64,000 bases of DNA from Halopseudomonas sabulinigri. Lineage in GTDB: Bacteria; Pseudomonadota; Gammaproteobacteria; Pseudomonadales; Pseudomonadaceae. Location: the NCBI RefSeq assembly GCF_900105255.1, contig NZ_LT629763.1, forward strand, positions 620,001 through 684,000, given 5' to 3'. A program made the position numbers and the translations under genes. Positions 27,642-35,858 of the stretch are shown here, piece by piece; the stretch's first letter is position 1, and each line of letters begins with the position of its first letter. Under the pieces are notes generated by a model. The model made no database searches. It worked only from the letters and a program-made list of their open reading frames with translations, and was not told where the DNA came from.

Positions 27642-28973
27642 TTACCACTTCCCTACCATTTCGGCCTGGGCGGCACGGCGCACCTGGTCGGGATAATCTT
27701 CGGCGAGATACCAGATGCCTTCAGCCTCGGAATAAGACAAACCGCGTCTGTCCGGCCGCAGCCCGGTGCGCAGCAGGAACACCATATCGCTGCTGATCCA
27801 GGGATGCCGATACCAGTAATGGTGGCCGCGGATATCAAACCCACGCACCTGTTTGCCCGCCGACACGTCAATAATTTCGATATTGGTGATGTGGTGCTCA
27901 AGAATGAAAAACTGCTCCGCGCTCTCGGCCTGTGCTTCACCGGCACGGTTGCCGCCGCCCATGTAGTGGCGCGCAGCGATGAGGGCGTTGTCGTCATCAC
28001 TTACGGTGATGACCACCTGCCCCGCCACGTCGCTGACGCTGCCCAGACGCTGAAGAAAACTGTCCAGCTCCACATCGGCCGCGGCAAACACCACGGTGCC
28101 GATGCGCAACCGGCGTTTGAGCTGATAGTTGCTGTCGTCTGCATAGAGCTGGCGCAGTTCATCCAGCGCCTTGGATGTCACCCGAGCACCGGCGCTGTAC
28201 GCCAGTACATTGATACGTTCGGCATCGGTATGTTGGGCAAGCAACTGCAGCAGATTAGCCAATGCCTGACTGGAATCCTGCGCGCGGTGTACATCCTGAC
28301 GAACGAGATAGCGCAATATGTTCTGGTGCGAGGGCCACGCGAAAGCAAGGCCGACGTAATCGCGCCCGGAAAAGTGATCTATCTCGGCGGTCAGCGCGGC
28401 GGAGTTGACAAAGCCAACCTTGGTGCCATGCACATACACCAGAATCTCGCGATCCTGCGCTACCGCCAGTTCTACGTTTATCGCAGCAAAGTAGGCTTTG
28501 GCTTCTGCCGCCAATGCGTCTGCCGGCTCGGCTGGCGTGAGAGGCAGTCGAGCCTGTTGGGTGACCGAATGTAACGCCAGCGGCAGCAAGAGACCGGTTT
28601 GATCGGTGAGCGAGGCCTCATACAGGTCGCGCCACTCGGTGTTCTCGTCACCCAACTGGACCACCGCCTGGCCCAAATGCAGCTGGTCGGTGATCCCATT
28701 GCCATAGCCAAGGCCGTCGTGGTCAATCTCCGGCGCGCGATTGGTGGCATAGAAAATCGACATGCGCGGGACCCGGTGAGTTTCTTCCAGGTGCGCAAAA
28801 GGGTCGATCAGACCATCCTGATAGATAATTGGCGAAGGCATCAACATCAGCGGCTGTGGCGCCGCGCAGGCGCTCAGCAGTACGCACAGCGCAAGACTCG
28901 GCACAGCACGGAGGCTGCGTGCGGCTCGGTCGGTTATCAAAGATAAAAGTGGTATGGAAGTAGCCATGGCCAT
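27642..28973 (-). CDS. DUF900 alpha/beta-hydrolase lipoprotein
   Basis: The 443-residue protein has a lipoprotein signal (lipobox LLSAC), then the FYATNRAPE motif usual in DUF900 proteins. An alpha/beta-hydrolase core has VYVHGTKVGF as oxyanion strand and LAYSAGAR as the nucleophile elbow (A-Y-S-A-G, with Ser in the expected place). It is probably a periplasmic esterase or peptidase-like hydrolase of unknown substrate. It stands alone upstream of the MFS gene on the same strand, with about 125 bases between. Confidence 0.87.
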   Translation of the reverse strand: MAMATSIPLLSLITDRAARSLRAVPSLALCVLLSACAAPQPLMLMPSPIIYQDGLIDPFAHLEETHRVPRMSIFYATNRAPEIDHDGLGYGNGITDQLHLGQAVVQLGDENTEWRDLYEASLTDQTGLLLPLALHSVTQQARLPLTPAEPADALAAEAKAYFAAINVELAVAQDREILVYVHGTKVGFVNSAALTAEIDHFSGRDYVGLAFAWPSHQNILRYLVRQDVHRAQDSSQALANLLQLLAQHTDAERINVLAYSAGARVTSKALDELRQLYADDSNYQLKRRLRIGTVVFAAADVELDSFLQRLGSVSDVAGQVVITVSDDDNALIAARHYMGGGNRAGEAQAESAEQFFILEHHITNIEIIDVSAGKQVRGFDIRGHHYWYRHPWISSDMVFLLRTGLRPDRRGLSYSEAEGIWYLAEDYPDQVRRAAQAEMVGKW

Positions 28974-29041
28974 CGGCGGTCGTTTGCGTCCCTGATATAA
29001 CCAGTCTAGACCCTGGCGCTAAGATAGCTATCGAGACAATC

Positions 29042-29479
29042 TTAGCCGTTACTGAGTTGCAGTGCCGTCATCTTCTGCTCGTCGCTCAGAGTGCCATCTT
29101 TCAGCGCCTTGGCCAGGCTGGCATAAGCGCTGGTCAGCGCGCTCATCAGGCTGCTCAACTGCTGCTGCAGCTTCTGCAATTGCGCCGGATCGGCGTTGGC
29201 TTGCTGCAGTGCTGCCAGCTCGGCCTGTTTCTCGGCTATTTGCGCCTTGAGCTCGCGTATATGCTTGATCAGCTCTTTTATATGGTCAGGCAGGCCACTG
29301 TCGTCCACGTCCTGCTCTCGCTGGCTGGCGGCAGACTTGGCTTGCGCCTGCTCCGATAACGTCACCTTGATGCCCTGCCCGATTTCCTTCAGGTCAGCCT
29401 GTGCCGCCTTGACCGAGTCGGTCGGCTCAGCGAGCGTTATTGCGGTGGCGGGCACTGCCGCAAGCGTGTCTATGCGCAT
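29042..29479 (-). CDS. Small coiled-coil protein of unknown function
   Basis: The 145-residue protein is not recognised. The N-terminal 50 residues are Ala/Thr/Ser-rich without a clear signal peptide. Residues about 70-130 form a Leu/Ala/Gln-rich coiled coil (IKELIKHIRELKAQIAEKQ and following heptads). The ATG at 29479 has GAGG upstream, and the longer frame would run backward through the FMN riboswitch, so this start is preferred. It is divergent from the riboswitch-ribH2 unit. Flexible flagellar or secretion-associated proteins can look like this, but there is no specific evidence. Confidence 0.7.
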   Translation of the reverse strand: MRIDTLAAVPATAITLAEPTDSVKAAQADLKEIGQGIKVTLSEQAQAKSAASQREQDVDDSGLPDHIKELIKHIRELKAQIAEKQAELAALQQANADPAQLQKLQQQLSSLMSALTSAYASLAKALKDGTLSDEQKMTALQLSNG

Positions 29480-29546
29480 GACAACCTCGAGATGATCACA
29501 ACAGTATATCGGCAGACCTAGGCCCGGCTTTAAGCCGCACAGCGTT

Positions 29547-29575
29547 TTGACGCCCGTTGGGATAACCCTTATATT
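29547..29575 (+). promoter_or_regulatory. Sigma-70-type promoter for the FMN riboswitch and ribH2
   Basis: A -35 element TTGACG (29547-29552) and a -10 element TATATT (29570-29575) are separated by exactly 17 bases. Transcription would begin near 29582, about 20 bases before the riboswitch. Confidence 0.75.
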
Positions 29576-29600
29576 GCTGCCCGCTGTGTAAAACAGCTTC

Positions 29601-29750
29601 GTTCTCGGGGCGGGGTGCAACTCCCCACCGGCGGTGATGGGACCCAGCTCCCCAGCCCGCGAGCGCTCTGGCAAGGCGGTAAATGCCTGGAGGTCAGCAG
29701 ATCTGGTGAGACTCCAGAGCCGACGGTGATAGTCCGGATAAGAGAGAACG
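29601..29750 (+). ncRNA. FMN riboswitch (RFN element)
   Basis: The conserved FMN aptamer is clear. The closing stem pairs GTTCTC (29601-29606) with GAGAAC (29744-29749). Inside are GGGGCGGGGTGCAACTCCCC, ACCGGCGGTGATGG, the GAGCGCT region, AATGCCTGGAGGTCAGCAG-like sequence and GACGGTGATAGTCCGGATA. It lies 85 bases upstream of ribH2 and should lower its expression when FMN is plentiful. No obvious intrinsic terminator follows, so control may be translational. Confidence 0.97.
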
Positions 29751-29834
29751 CGTCAGTTGCCTGCGCCTTGCGATAACTTGCCTGGCCTCGCCCTGCCCGT
29801 TCGCCCTGATTCACCTTTGTCCAGGAAGTAACTG

Positions 29835-30320
29835 ATGAATCAGAGCTCGACGAATACGACCTTTAATCGCGCCAGCCAGCGCGTCGCCTTTATTCACGCC
29901 TCATGGCACGCAGAGATCGTTCTGCAATGTCTTGCAGGGTTCAAGACCCAGTGGCAGGAACGCGGTTACGATCCGGCACTGATCGATGTGATCGCGGTGC
30001 CCGGCGCCTACGAAATACCCCTACAGGCCAAGCTATTGGCCAAGACGGGGCGCTATGCGGCGATTGCCTGCAGTGGCCTGGTGGTAGATGGTGGGATTTA
30101 CCGCCACGACTTTGTGGCCAACGCGGTAATTTCAGGTTTGATGCAGGTGCAGCTGGAAACAGAAGTGCCGGTATTGACTGCGGTGCTGACGCCGCACCAC
30201 TTCCATGAGCACGCGGAGCATCAGACCTACTACAAGCGTCATTTTGTACATAAAGGCGAAGAGCTGGCCGCTGCCGCGGATGGCGCTATTGCGCTCACCC
30301 TGGCAAACAAGGCCAGCTGA
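29835..30320 (+). CDS. ribH2: 6,7-dimethyl-8-ribityllumazine synthase, RibH2 type
   Basis: The 161-residue cytoplasmic enzyme joins the pyrimidine intermediate with 3,4-dihydroxybutanone 4-phosphate to form lumazine, the last step before riboflavin. VPGAYEIPLQAK and the catalytic His in GIYRHDFVA are visible, and the latter form is typical of the second (RibH2) class. AGGAAG precedes the ATG. It is a single gene under the FMN riboswitch, separate from any rib operon, and it converges on a dodecin gene. Confidence 0.95.
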   Translation: MNQSSTNTTFNRASQRVAFIHASWHAEIVLQCLAGFKTQWQERGYDPALIDVIAVPGAYEIPLQAKLLAKTGRYAAIACSGLVVDGGIYRHDFVANAVISGLMQVQLETEVPVLTAVLTPHHFHEHAEHQTYYKRHFVHKGEELAAAADGAIALTLANKAS

Positions 30321-30348
30321 CGGGGAATCTTCAGATCACCCGAAGCAA

Positions 30349-30564
30349 TTAATTGCTTTCAATGCGGAAGCCCACTTTCAGTACCACCTGATAGTGGGCG
30401 ACCTTGCCGTCGGTCACATGGCCGCGGGTTTCCACTACCTCGAACCACTCCACATTCTTGATGCTCTTGCTGCACTCCGCAATGGCGCCTTCGATCGCAT
30501 CCTCGATGCTTTTGGTAGATGAACCTGCCAATTCGACTTTCTTGTAAACGTGACTGTTAGACAT
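30349..30564 (-). CDS. Dodecin, flavin-binding storage protein
   Basis: The 71-residue protein is the typical size of dodecins, which assemble into dodecamers and store FMN or riboflavin. Conserved features are the N-terminal VYKKVELAGSS, the helix SIEDAIEGAIAE, the flavin-stacking Trp in KNVEWFEVVE and the closing YQVVLKVGFRI. AGGAGA lies upstream of the ATG. It faces ribH2 across 28 bases, so a flavin-synthesis gene and a flavin-buffering gene are neighbours. Confidence 0.95.
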   Translation of the reverse strand: MSNSHVYKKVELAGSSTKSIEDAIEGAIAECSKSIKNVEWFEVVETRGHVTDGKVAHYQVVLKVGFRIESN

Positions 30565-30693
30565 TGCGTTCTCCTGTTAACGAATTTACGTCCTCGCTAT
30601 GAGAGACAGCGATGTTTGCCTTGGGTTCAGACGCAATTGCCGGAACTGGCCTGCGTCGATTGCAATATGTGTGGCGCTGCTTATAATCACAAA

Positions 30694-30708
30694 TGCAAAT
30701 CAGTATCA
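30694..30708 (+). promoter_or_regulatory. Fur-box-like site before the imelysin operon
   Basis: TGCAAATCAGTATCA fits the 7-1-7 Fur consensus TGATAATnATTATCA with three mismatches. It lies about 37 bases before the start of the first imelysin gene. Homologous operons in Pseudomonas are iron-repressed, so Fur control is likely but inferred. Confidence 0.6.
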
Positions 30709-30744
30709 TTAATTTGAAGCAACTATTAAAACAGGGAGTCCTCC

Positions 30745-32112
30745 ATGGCTGCACGTTTTCCTCTGCAGGCGCTTGCGCTGGCAATATCCACCACTTTTCT
30801 GCTGACGGCGTGCAGCGATGAAGATAAGGCTGCGCAATCAGCCGCGCCTGAAACCACTGCTCCGGCCCCCGCGGAAGTAGCCGAGACAGCGCCGGCGGCA
30901 GAGGCCAGCAACGACGCCGTTCAGCCGAGCGCGGTGGTCAGCCACTACGCGGATCTGGCACACGCCACCTTCGAGGACGCGCTCACTACCGCCAAGGCGC
31001 TGGACGCTGCCACCGATGCACTGATCGCCAACCCCAGCACTGAAACGCTCGAAGCCGCCAAGCAGGCCTGGCTCGCCGCACGCGTGCCCTACCAGCAGTC
31101 TGAAGTCTTCCGCTTTGGCAATGTCGTGGTCGACGACTGGGAAGGTCAACTCAACGCCTGGCCGCTGGACGAAGGCCTCATCGACTACGTCAAGGCCGAC
31201 GGTTACCAGCACGCGCTGGGTAACGATGGTGCCAACGCCAACATCATCGCCAGCACCGAGCTGACCATTGGCGGCGAAACCATGGACCTGAGCACCCTGA
31301 CGCCCGAGCTGCTCGCCAGCCTGAATGAAGTCGGCGGCTCCGAAGCCAACGTTGCCACTGGTTATCACGCCATCGAGTTTCTGCTCTGGGGCCAGGACCT
31401 GAACGGCTTTGCGGCAGGTGCCGGTGAACGTCCGGCAACTGACTACGCCCAGGGCGAAGACTGCACCAATGGCCATTGTGATCGCCGCGCAGCCTATCTC
31501 GATGCCGTGACCGACCTGCTGGTAACCGATCTGGAGTGGATGGTCGGCCAATGGACCGCCGATACCGAGGGCAACTACCGCGCTGAATTGGTTGCCATGG
31601 AGCCGCAGGCTGCGTACCAGAAAATGCTGTTCGGCATGGGCTCGCTGTCGCTTGGCGAACTGGCCGGTGAGCGCATGAAGGTCGCACTGGAAGCCAACTC
31701 CTATGAAGACGAGCACGACTGCTTCAGCGACAACACCCACAACTCGCACTATTACAACGCCAAGGGTATCCAGAACGTTTACACCGGCACTTATCAGCGT
31801 GTTGACGGCACTGAGGTGAGTGGCGCATCGCTGTCCGATCTGGTCGCTGCCAGCGATGCTGAGCTCGACAAGCAGCTGACCGGCGAGCTGGAAGCCAGCA
31901 TGGCCGCACTCGGCGAGATTAAGAGCCAGGCCGAAGCCAGCGAAAACCCGGTCAAGTTCGACATGATGATTGCCCCCGACAACGCCGAGGGTGCGCAAAC
32001 CATCAACAACGCCATCAACGCCCTGGTAGCGCAAACCGGCTCGATCGAGAAGGTTGCCGCCACCGTGGGTGTAGACTCACTGCAGCCCGACGACGCCGGC
32101 CATAATTTCTAA
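30745..32112 (+). CDS. Imelysin-family lipoprotein (IcmP/IrpA-like, M75)
   Basis: The 455-residue lipoprotein (lipobox LLTAC) has an Ala/Glu/Pro-rich linker to residue about 60, then an imelysin domain. The signature G-x-H-x-x-E is present as GYHAIEFLLWG. The family includes the insulin-cleaving protein IcmP of P. aeruginosa and iron-regulated IrpA; most members are thought to handle iron, with a proteolytic role disputed. It is the first gene of a Fur-type operon and is followed by a strong hairpin that may reduce read-through into the distal genes. Confidence 0.93.
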   Translation: MAARFPLQALALAISTTFLLTACSDEDKAAQSAAPETTAPAPAEVAETAPAAEASNDAVQPSAVVSHYADLAHATFEDALTTAKALDAATDALIANPSTETLEAAKQAWLAARVPYQQSEVFRFGNVVVDDWEGQLNAWPLDEGLIDYVKADGYQHALGNDGANANIIASTELTIGGETMDLSTLTPELLASLNEVGGSEANVATGYHAIEFLLWGQDLNGFAAGAGERPATDYAQGEDCTNGHCDRRAAYLDAVTDLLVTDLEWMVGQWTADTEGNYRAELVAMEPQAAYQKMLFGMGSLSLGELAGERMKVALEANSYEDEHDCFSDNTHNSHYYNAKGIQNVYTGTYQRVDGTEVSGASLSDLVAASDAELDKQLTGELEASMAALGEIKSQAEASENPVKFDMMIAPDNAEGAQTINNAINALVAQTGSIEKVAATVGVDSLQPDDAGHNF

Positions 32113-32134
32113 CGGCCAAATGGCGGCACAATAA

Positions 32135-32177
32135 AAGCCGGTGGTATGGGAGCATCCCCTACCACCGGCTTTTTTGA
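32135..32177 (+). terminator. Intrinsic terminator or attenuator inside the imelysin operon
   Basis: AAGCCGGTGGTA (32135-32146) pairs with TACCACCGGCTT (32160-32171), is extended inside by GGG/CCC, and is followed by a run of T. It lies between the first imelysin gene and the di-heme gene. It would let the first product be made in excess over the rest. Confidence 0.85.
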
Positions 32178-32231
32178 GTGAGTATGATTACTGGCCGCAG
32201 TAACTCCCTCTGACACGGTAAAAACGTTTTT

Positions 32232-33659
32232 ATGTCTCGCCCCTCTTTTCGTTGCTCTACCCTGTTTCAAGCGCTGCTGTTACCCCTGACGCTGGGTGCG
32301 GATGCGCTCTTCGCGGCGCAAGCTGACTACCCGATTCAGACGACCCCCATGACCGGCGGTGCCGGCAGTGTGAAGCAGCACGACCACAACGCGTTTTCCC
32401 TACCGCAAGGCAACCTGCCAATCACCAAGCGCCTGGACTTCAGCGTTGGTAACAGCTTCTTCCGTAATCCCTGGGTGGTCGCGCCGTCCAGCACCGATGC
32501 CCGCGATGGCCTCGGACCGCTGTTCAATACCAACTCCTGTCAGGGCTGTCACATCAAGGACGGCCGCGGACATGCGCCGCCCTCTGTCGACGAGCCTTCA
32601 GTATCCCTGTTCCTGCGCCTTGCTGTACCGGCAGACCCACAACGGGACGCCGAAATACTCAAACGTCATGGCTTTGTACCCGCGCCGGTCTATGGCAGTC
32701 AGCTGCAGACCTCCGCCATACCCGGTATGCAGCCTGAAGCCAGTATGGTGGTCGAGTGGCAACCGCTGGAGCAGACGCTGGCCGACGGTAGCAAGGTCAG
32801 CTTGCGGCAGCCGATTTACCATATCGAATCGCCGAATTACGGCCCGCTGCCGGATAACCTGCTGATTTCGCCCCGCGTAGCCCCACCGATGATAGGTCTC
32901 GGGCTGCTCGAATCCATTGCCGAGGCTGATATCCTGCGCCATGCAGATCCCGACGACAGCAACGGTGACGGTATCTCCGGCCGAGCCAATCGCGTGTGGG
33001 ACAAGGCCACTGAAAGCACGGTGCTCGGGCGTTTTGGCTGGAAAGCCGCAGAGCCCAATATCCTGCAACAGGCCATGGGTGCCTTTGCCGGTGATATGGG
33101 CCTGACCTCGGCCCTTAGCCCGCAAACCGACTGTACCCCCGAGCAGCAATGCGATGCCTTCCCGAACGGTGGTGAGCATGAAGTCAGCGACAAGGTTGCC
33201 AACTTCATCGCCTTCTACTCAGCCAGCCTGGCGGTACCTACCCGGCGCGATATGGACAGTGCGGAGGTGCAGCGCGGTGCCGAACTATTCAATCAGCTCA
33301 ATTGCGCCGGTTGTCATACGCCAACCTATACCACCGCCAAAGTCGAGCGCGACGATTTGAGCGAACAGGTCATCTGGCCCTATTCCGATCTGCTGCTGCA
33401 CGACATGGGCCCGGGTCTGGCCGACGGGCGGGACGAGTTTCTGGCCGATGGCAACGAGTGGCGCACACCGCCGTTATGGGGCATGGGTCTGGCCCAACAG
33501 GTTAATCCCAGCGCCGGGTTCCTGCACGACGGTCGCGCCCGTACGCTGGAAGAGGCTGTGCTCTGGCATGGTGGTGAAGCACAGGCTGCCGCTGATCAAT
33601 ACCGGCTGTTGCCCGCGCCTGAGCGCGCTGCGCTGCAGCGTTTTCTCAACTCCCTTTGA
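32232..33659 (+). CDS. Di-heme oxidoreductase (COG3488 thiol-oxidoreductase-like)
   Basis: The 475-residue exported protein has a signal peptide and two heme-binding sites, CQGCH (about residue 102) and CAGCH (about 360). GLGLLESI and GRFGWKA are typical of COG3488 proteins, and the closing region SAGFLHDGRARTLEEAVLWHGGEA is the conserved distal segment. It is presumably a periplasmic redox enzyme related to MauG/CcpA-type peroxidases. In Pseudomonas it is linked to imelysins in iron-regulated operons. The start has no clear Shine-Dalgarno. The next gene follows 14 bases after its stop. Confidence 0.92.
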   Translation: MSRPSFRCSTLFQALLLPLTLGADALFAAQADYPIQTTPMTGGAGSVKQHDHNAFSLPQGNLPITKRLDFSVGNSFFRNPWVVAPSSTDARDGLGPLFNTNSCQGCHIKDGRGHAPPSVDEPSVSLFLRLAVPADPQRDAEILKRHGFVPAPVYGSQLQTSAIPGMQPEASMVVEWQPLEQTLADGSKVSLRQPIYHIESPNYGPLPDNLLISPRVAPPMIGLGLLESIAEADILRHADPDDSNGDGISGRANRVWDKATESTVLGRFGWKAAEPNILQQAMGAFAGDMGLTSALSPQTDCTPEQQCDAFPNGGEHEVSDKVANFIAFYSASLAVPTRRDMDSAEVQRGAELFNQLNCAGCHTPTYTTAKVERDDLSEQVIWPYSDLLLHDMGPGLADGRDEFLADGNEWRTPPLWGMGLAQQVNPSAGFLHDGRARTLEEAVLWHGGEAQAAADQYRLLPAPERAALQRFLNSL

Positions 33660-33673
33660 GCGAGATAAACCCA

Positions 33674-34699
33674 ATGACATCTTTCCATCGTTTCGGTTGC
33701 AGCGCCCTGCTGGCACTGGGCCTTGCCGGTACTGCCCAGGCAGAAACGCCACGCGCAGCCTGGCATGCACAAATCGCGCACGGTTACAGCCAGTTGGCCA
33801 CCGCCACTGCGCAGTTTGAAAGCACTGCCACCGACTATTGCCAAACGCCCTCGCCGGCGAGTCTGCTGCAACTCAAGGAACAGTGGTTGGCAGCTTTCAG
33901 TGCCTGGCAGGCGGTGCGTTTTGTCGGCTTTGGCCCGATCGAAGAAAACACCCGCGCCTGGAAGTTTCAGTTCTGGCCAGACCCCAAGAACCTGACCGCC
34001 AGCAAGGTGGACTACTGGCTGAACAGCGACAAGGCGATCAGCGCTGAGGCCATCGCCAAGGACAGTGTGGCTGTGCAGGGCTTTCCGGCGGCTGAATATC
34101 TGCTGTATGACGAGCGTATCACCGCGACCGACAAGGCACTGCCCGCCGAGCGCAGCTGCGCCCTGCTCAGCGCCATCAGCAGCAATCTGGACAGCAATGC
34201 CGACAGCCTGAGCGCTGACTGGGCCGCGCTGGAAGAGCGCTACCTGAGCGTGGCAGATTACGATAACGGCACCTTGCAATCCGCCATGCAGTCGCTGGAG
34301 CTGATGGCAGACTGGCGCCTTGCCGGGCCCATCGGTGCACGTGGTAACGGCAAGCCCAATCCTTATGTCGCTGATGCCTGGCGCAGCGGCCAGTCACTGA
34401 ACACGTTGCACGCGTCGCTCAAGGGGTTGTCGGACTACTTTGTCCCGGGGCTCAATCTGCTACTTGCGGAAAACGACAGCGCGGCGCTGGCCGAGCAGTT
34501 TAATCAACAGTTGAATAAAACCCTCGCGCACTTTGATCAGTTGCCCGCCGACATTGCTCCGTTGATGGCCACCGAAGAAGGTCAGAAAAGCCTCAAGGCA
34601 CTGCTGGATGACCTCAATGCCACCAAGGCCATGCTAACCGGCCCGGTCTCTGCGGCGCTGAGTGTGGTGCGCGGCTTCAACTCCAGTGATGGAGACTGA
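33674..34699 (+). CDS. Second imelysin-family exported protein, signature His lost
   Basis: The 341-residue protein has a cleavable signal peptide (ALLALGLAGTAQA) and an imelysin fold. The G-x-H-x-x-E position reads GFPAAEYLLYDE, so the His is missing while the Glu is kept; metal binding is probably altered. The ATG at 33674 is chosen over a TTG at 33656 that overlaps the previous stop. It sits third in the operon and is followed three bases later by the DUF1513 gene. Confidence 0.9.
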   Translation: MTSFHRFGCSALLALGLAGTAQAETPRAAWHAQIAHGYSQLATATAQFESTATDYCQTPSPASLLQLKEQWLAAFSAWQAVRFVGFGPIEENTRAWKFQFWPDPKNLTASKVDYWLNSDKAISAEAIAKDSVAVQGFPAAEYLLYDERITATDKALPAERSCALLSAISSNLDSNADSLSADWAALEERYLSVADYDNGTLQSAMQSLELMADWRLAGPIGARGNGKPNPYVADAWRSGQSLNTLHASLKGLSDYFVPGLNLLLAENDSAALAEQFNQQLNKTLAHFDQLPADIAPLMATEEGQKSLKALLDDLNATKAMLTGPVSAALSVVRGFNSSDGD

Positions 34700-34702
34700 A
34701 GC

Positions 34703-35824
34703 ATGTTGAACCGTCGGCAACTGTTGAGGGCCGGTTTGACTGGCGCCGCAGTCATCGGCCTGTCCGGTTGTGCCGGCCGACAGCTAGGCCGGCAGCCTGC
34801 GCCGCTGCAACTGCTCAGCGCGGTTGACGATGACCATGGCCAGCATTACATCACCGCGGTGACCCAGTCGGGCGAGCAGGCCTTTATGGTGCCAGTCAGT
34901 GAGCGTTGCCACGGTGGCTGCCCACAGCCCCATGGCGATCACGTGGTCATATTTGCGCGCCGGCCTGGCCGCCAAATGCACGTCATCGACACCCGTCGCG
35001 GCGCTCTGGCGCACAGCATTGACGCCGGTGAAGGCTTTCACTTTTATGGCCACGGCGTATATAGCCCGGATGCCCGTTACCTGTACGTCACCATGAATCG
35101 CTACAGCGACGCCGCCGGGCTGATTCGCGTGTATGACGCGATGAACGGCTACCGAGCGCTGCAGGACTACCCGCTGCACGGCATCGGCCCGCATGAATTG
35201 CGCCTGCATCCCGATGGCGAAACCCTGGTGATCGCGCTGGGTGGCATAGAAACCCACCCGGATTACGACCGTCTCAAGTTGAATATCGCCAGCATGCAGC
35301 CGGCGCTGCTGTTGATGAACCGTCATGATGGCCAGATCACCCAGCGTTTTGCGCCCTCGCACCATCAACTGAGCTGTCGCCACCTGGATGTCAGCCCCGA
35401 GGGCATCGTGATCGCGGGTTATCAGTACGAAGGCCCGGAATGGGACACGCCGCCGCTGATTGCCAAACTGGATACCCGCGACATGCAGTTCAGCGAGCTG
35501 GAGCTGCCGCTGGAAGATGTCATGGGGCTGAAGAACTACACCGCCAGTATCGCCATCAGCCCTACCAGCCCTTATACGGTGATCACCGCGCCGCGTGGGC
35601 ACCGTGCGGTGATCATCAATCATCACACCGGTGAGCTGGTGCAACGTATTGCGGTACAGGATGTGGCCGGCGCCCTGCCCTACGGTAACAGCGGGTTTCT
35701 GGTGTCGTCCGGTATGGGCGGGTTGTACCTGCTGGATGCTGAAAGCGATCAGGCCCAGCCGCACGGTGATTATGCCGTGCACTGGGATAACCATCTGACA
35801 CCCGGTGCGCTGCGCCAGGTGTAA
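34703..35824 (+). CDS. DUF1513 beta-propeller protein with Tat-like lipoprotein signal
   Basis: The 373-residue protein begins with RRQLLRAGLTGAAVIGLSGC, a twin-arginine motif followed by a lipobox. This suggests folded export and lipid anchoring. The rest consists of repeated blade-like segments, with HGHG-like YGHGVYSPDARYLYVTMN and GPHELRLHPDGETLVIALGG, typical of DUF1513. It is the last gene of the iron-regulated operon. Its role is unknown but it is consistently linked with imelysins and the di-heme oxidase. Confidence 0.92.
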   Translation: MLNRRQLLRAGLTGAAVIGLSGCAGRQLGRQPAPLQLLSAVDDDHGQHYITAVTQSGEQAFMVPVSERCHGGCPQPHGDHVVIFARRPGRQMHVIDTRRGALAHSIDAGEGFHFYGHGVYSPDARYLYVTMNRYSDAAGLIRVYDAMNGYRALQDYPLHGIGPHELRLHPDGETLVIALGGIETHPDYDRLKLNIASMQPALLLMNRHDGQITQRFAPSHHQLSCRHLDVSPEGIVIAGYQYEGPEWDTPPLIAKLDTRDMQFSELELPLEDVMGLKNYTASIAISPTSPYTVITAPRGHRAVIINHHTGELVQRIAVQDVAGALPYGNSGFLVSSGMGGLYLLDAESDQAQPHGDYAVHWDNHLTPGALRQV

Positions 35825-35834
35825 CCAAGCCGGG

Positions 35835-35856
35835 CTGTGCAGGCTAGCCTGCACAG
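35835..35856. terminator. 22-bp perfect palindrome between convergent operons
   Basis: CTGTGCAGGCT (35835-35845) is followed directly by its reverse complement (35846-35856). It lies between the DUF1513 and arsJ stop codons, so it may act as a bidirectional stop or stabiliser, although no T run follows. Confidence 0.5.
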
Positions 35857-35858
35857 TG

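Noticed and set aside
29569..29814. An open frame running opposite to the FMN riboswitch
   Set aside because: The conserved RNA element explains the sequence constraint here, and the frame has no protein-like features.
30838..32034. A 398-codon open frame antisense to the first imelysin gene
   Set aside because: The opposite strand encodes a clear lipoprotein with the imelysin signature and a Fur box. The antisense product is low-complexity Gly/Val-rich with no recognisable domain.
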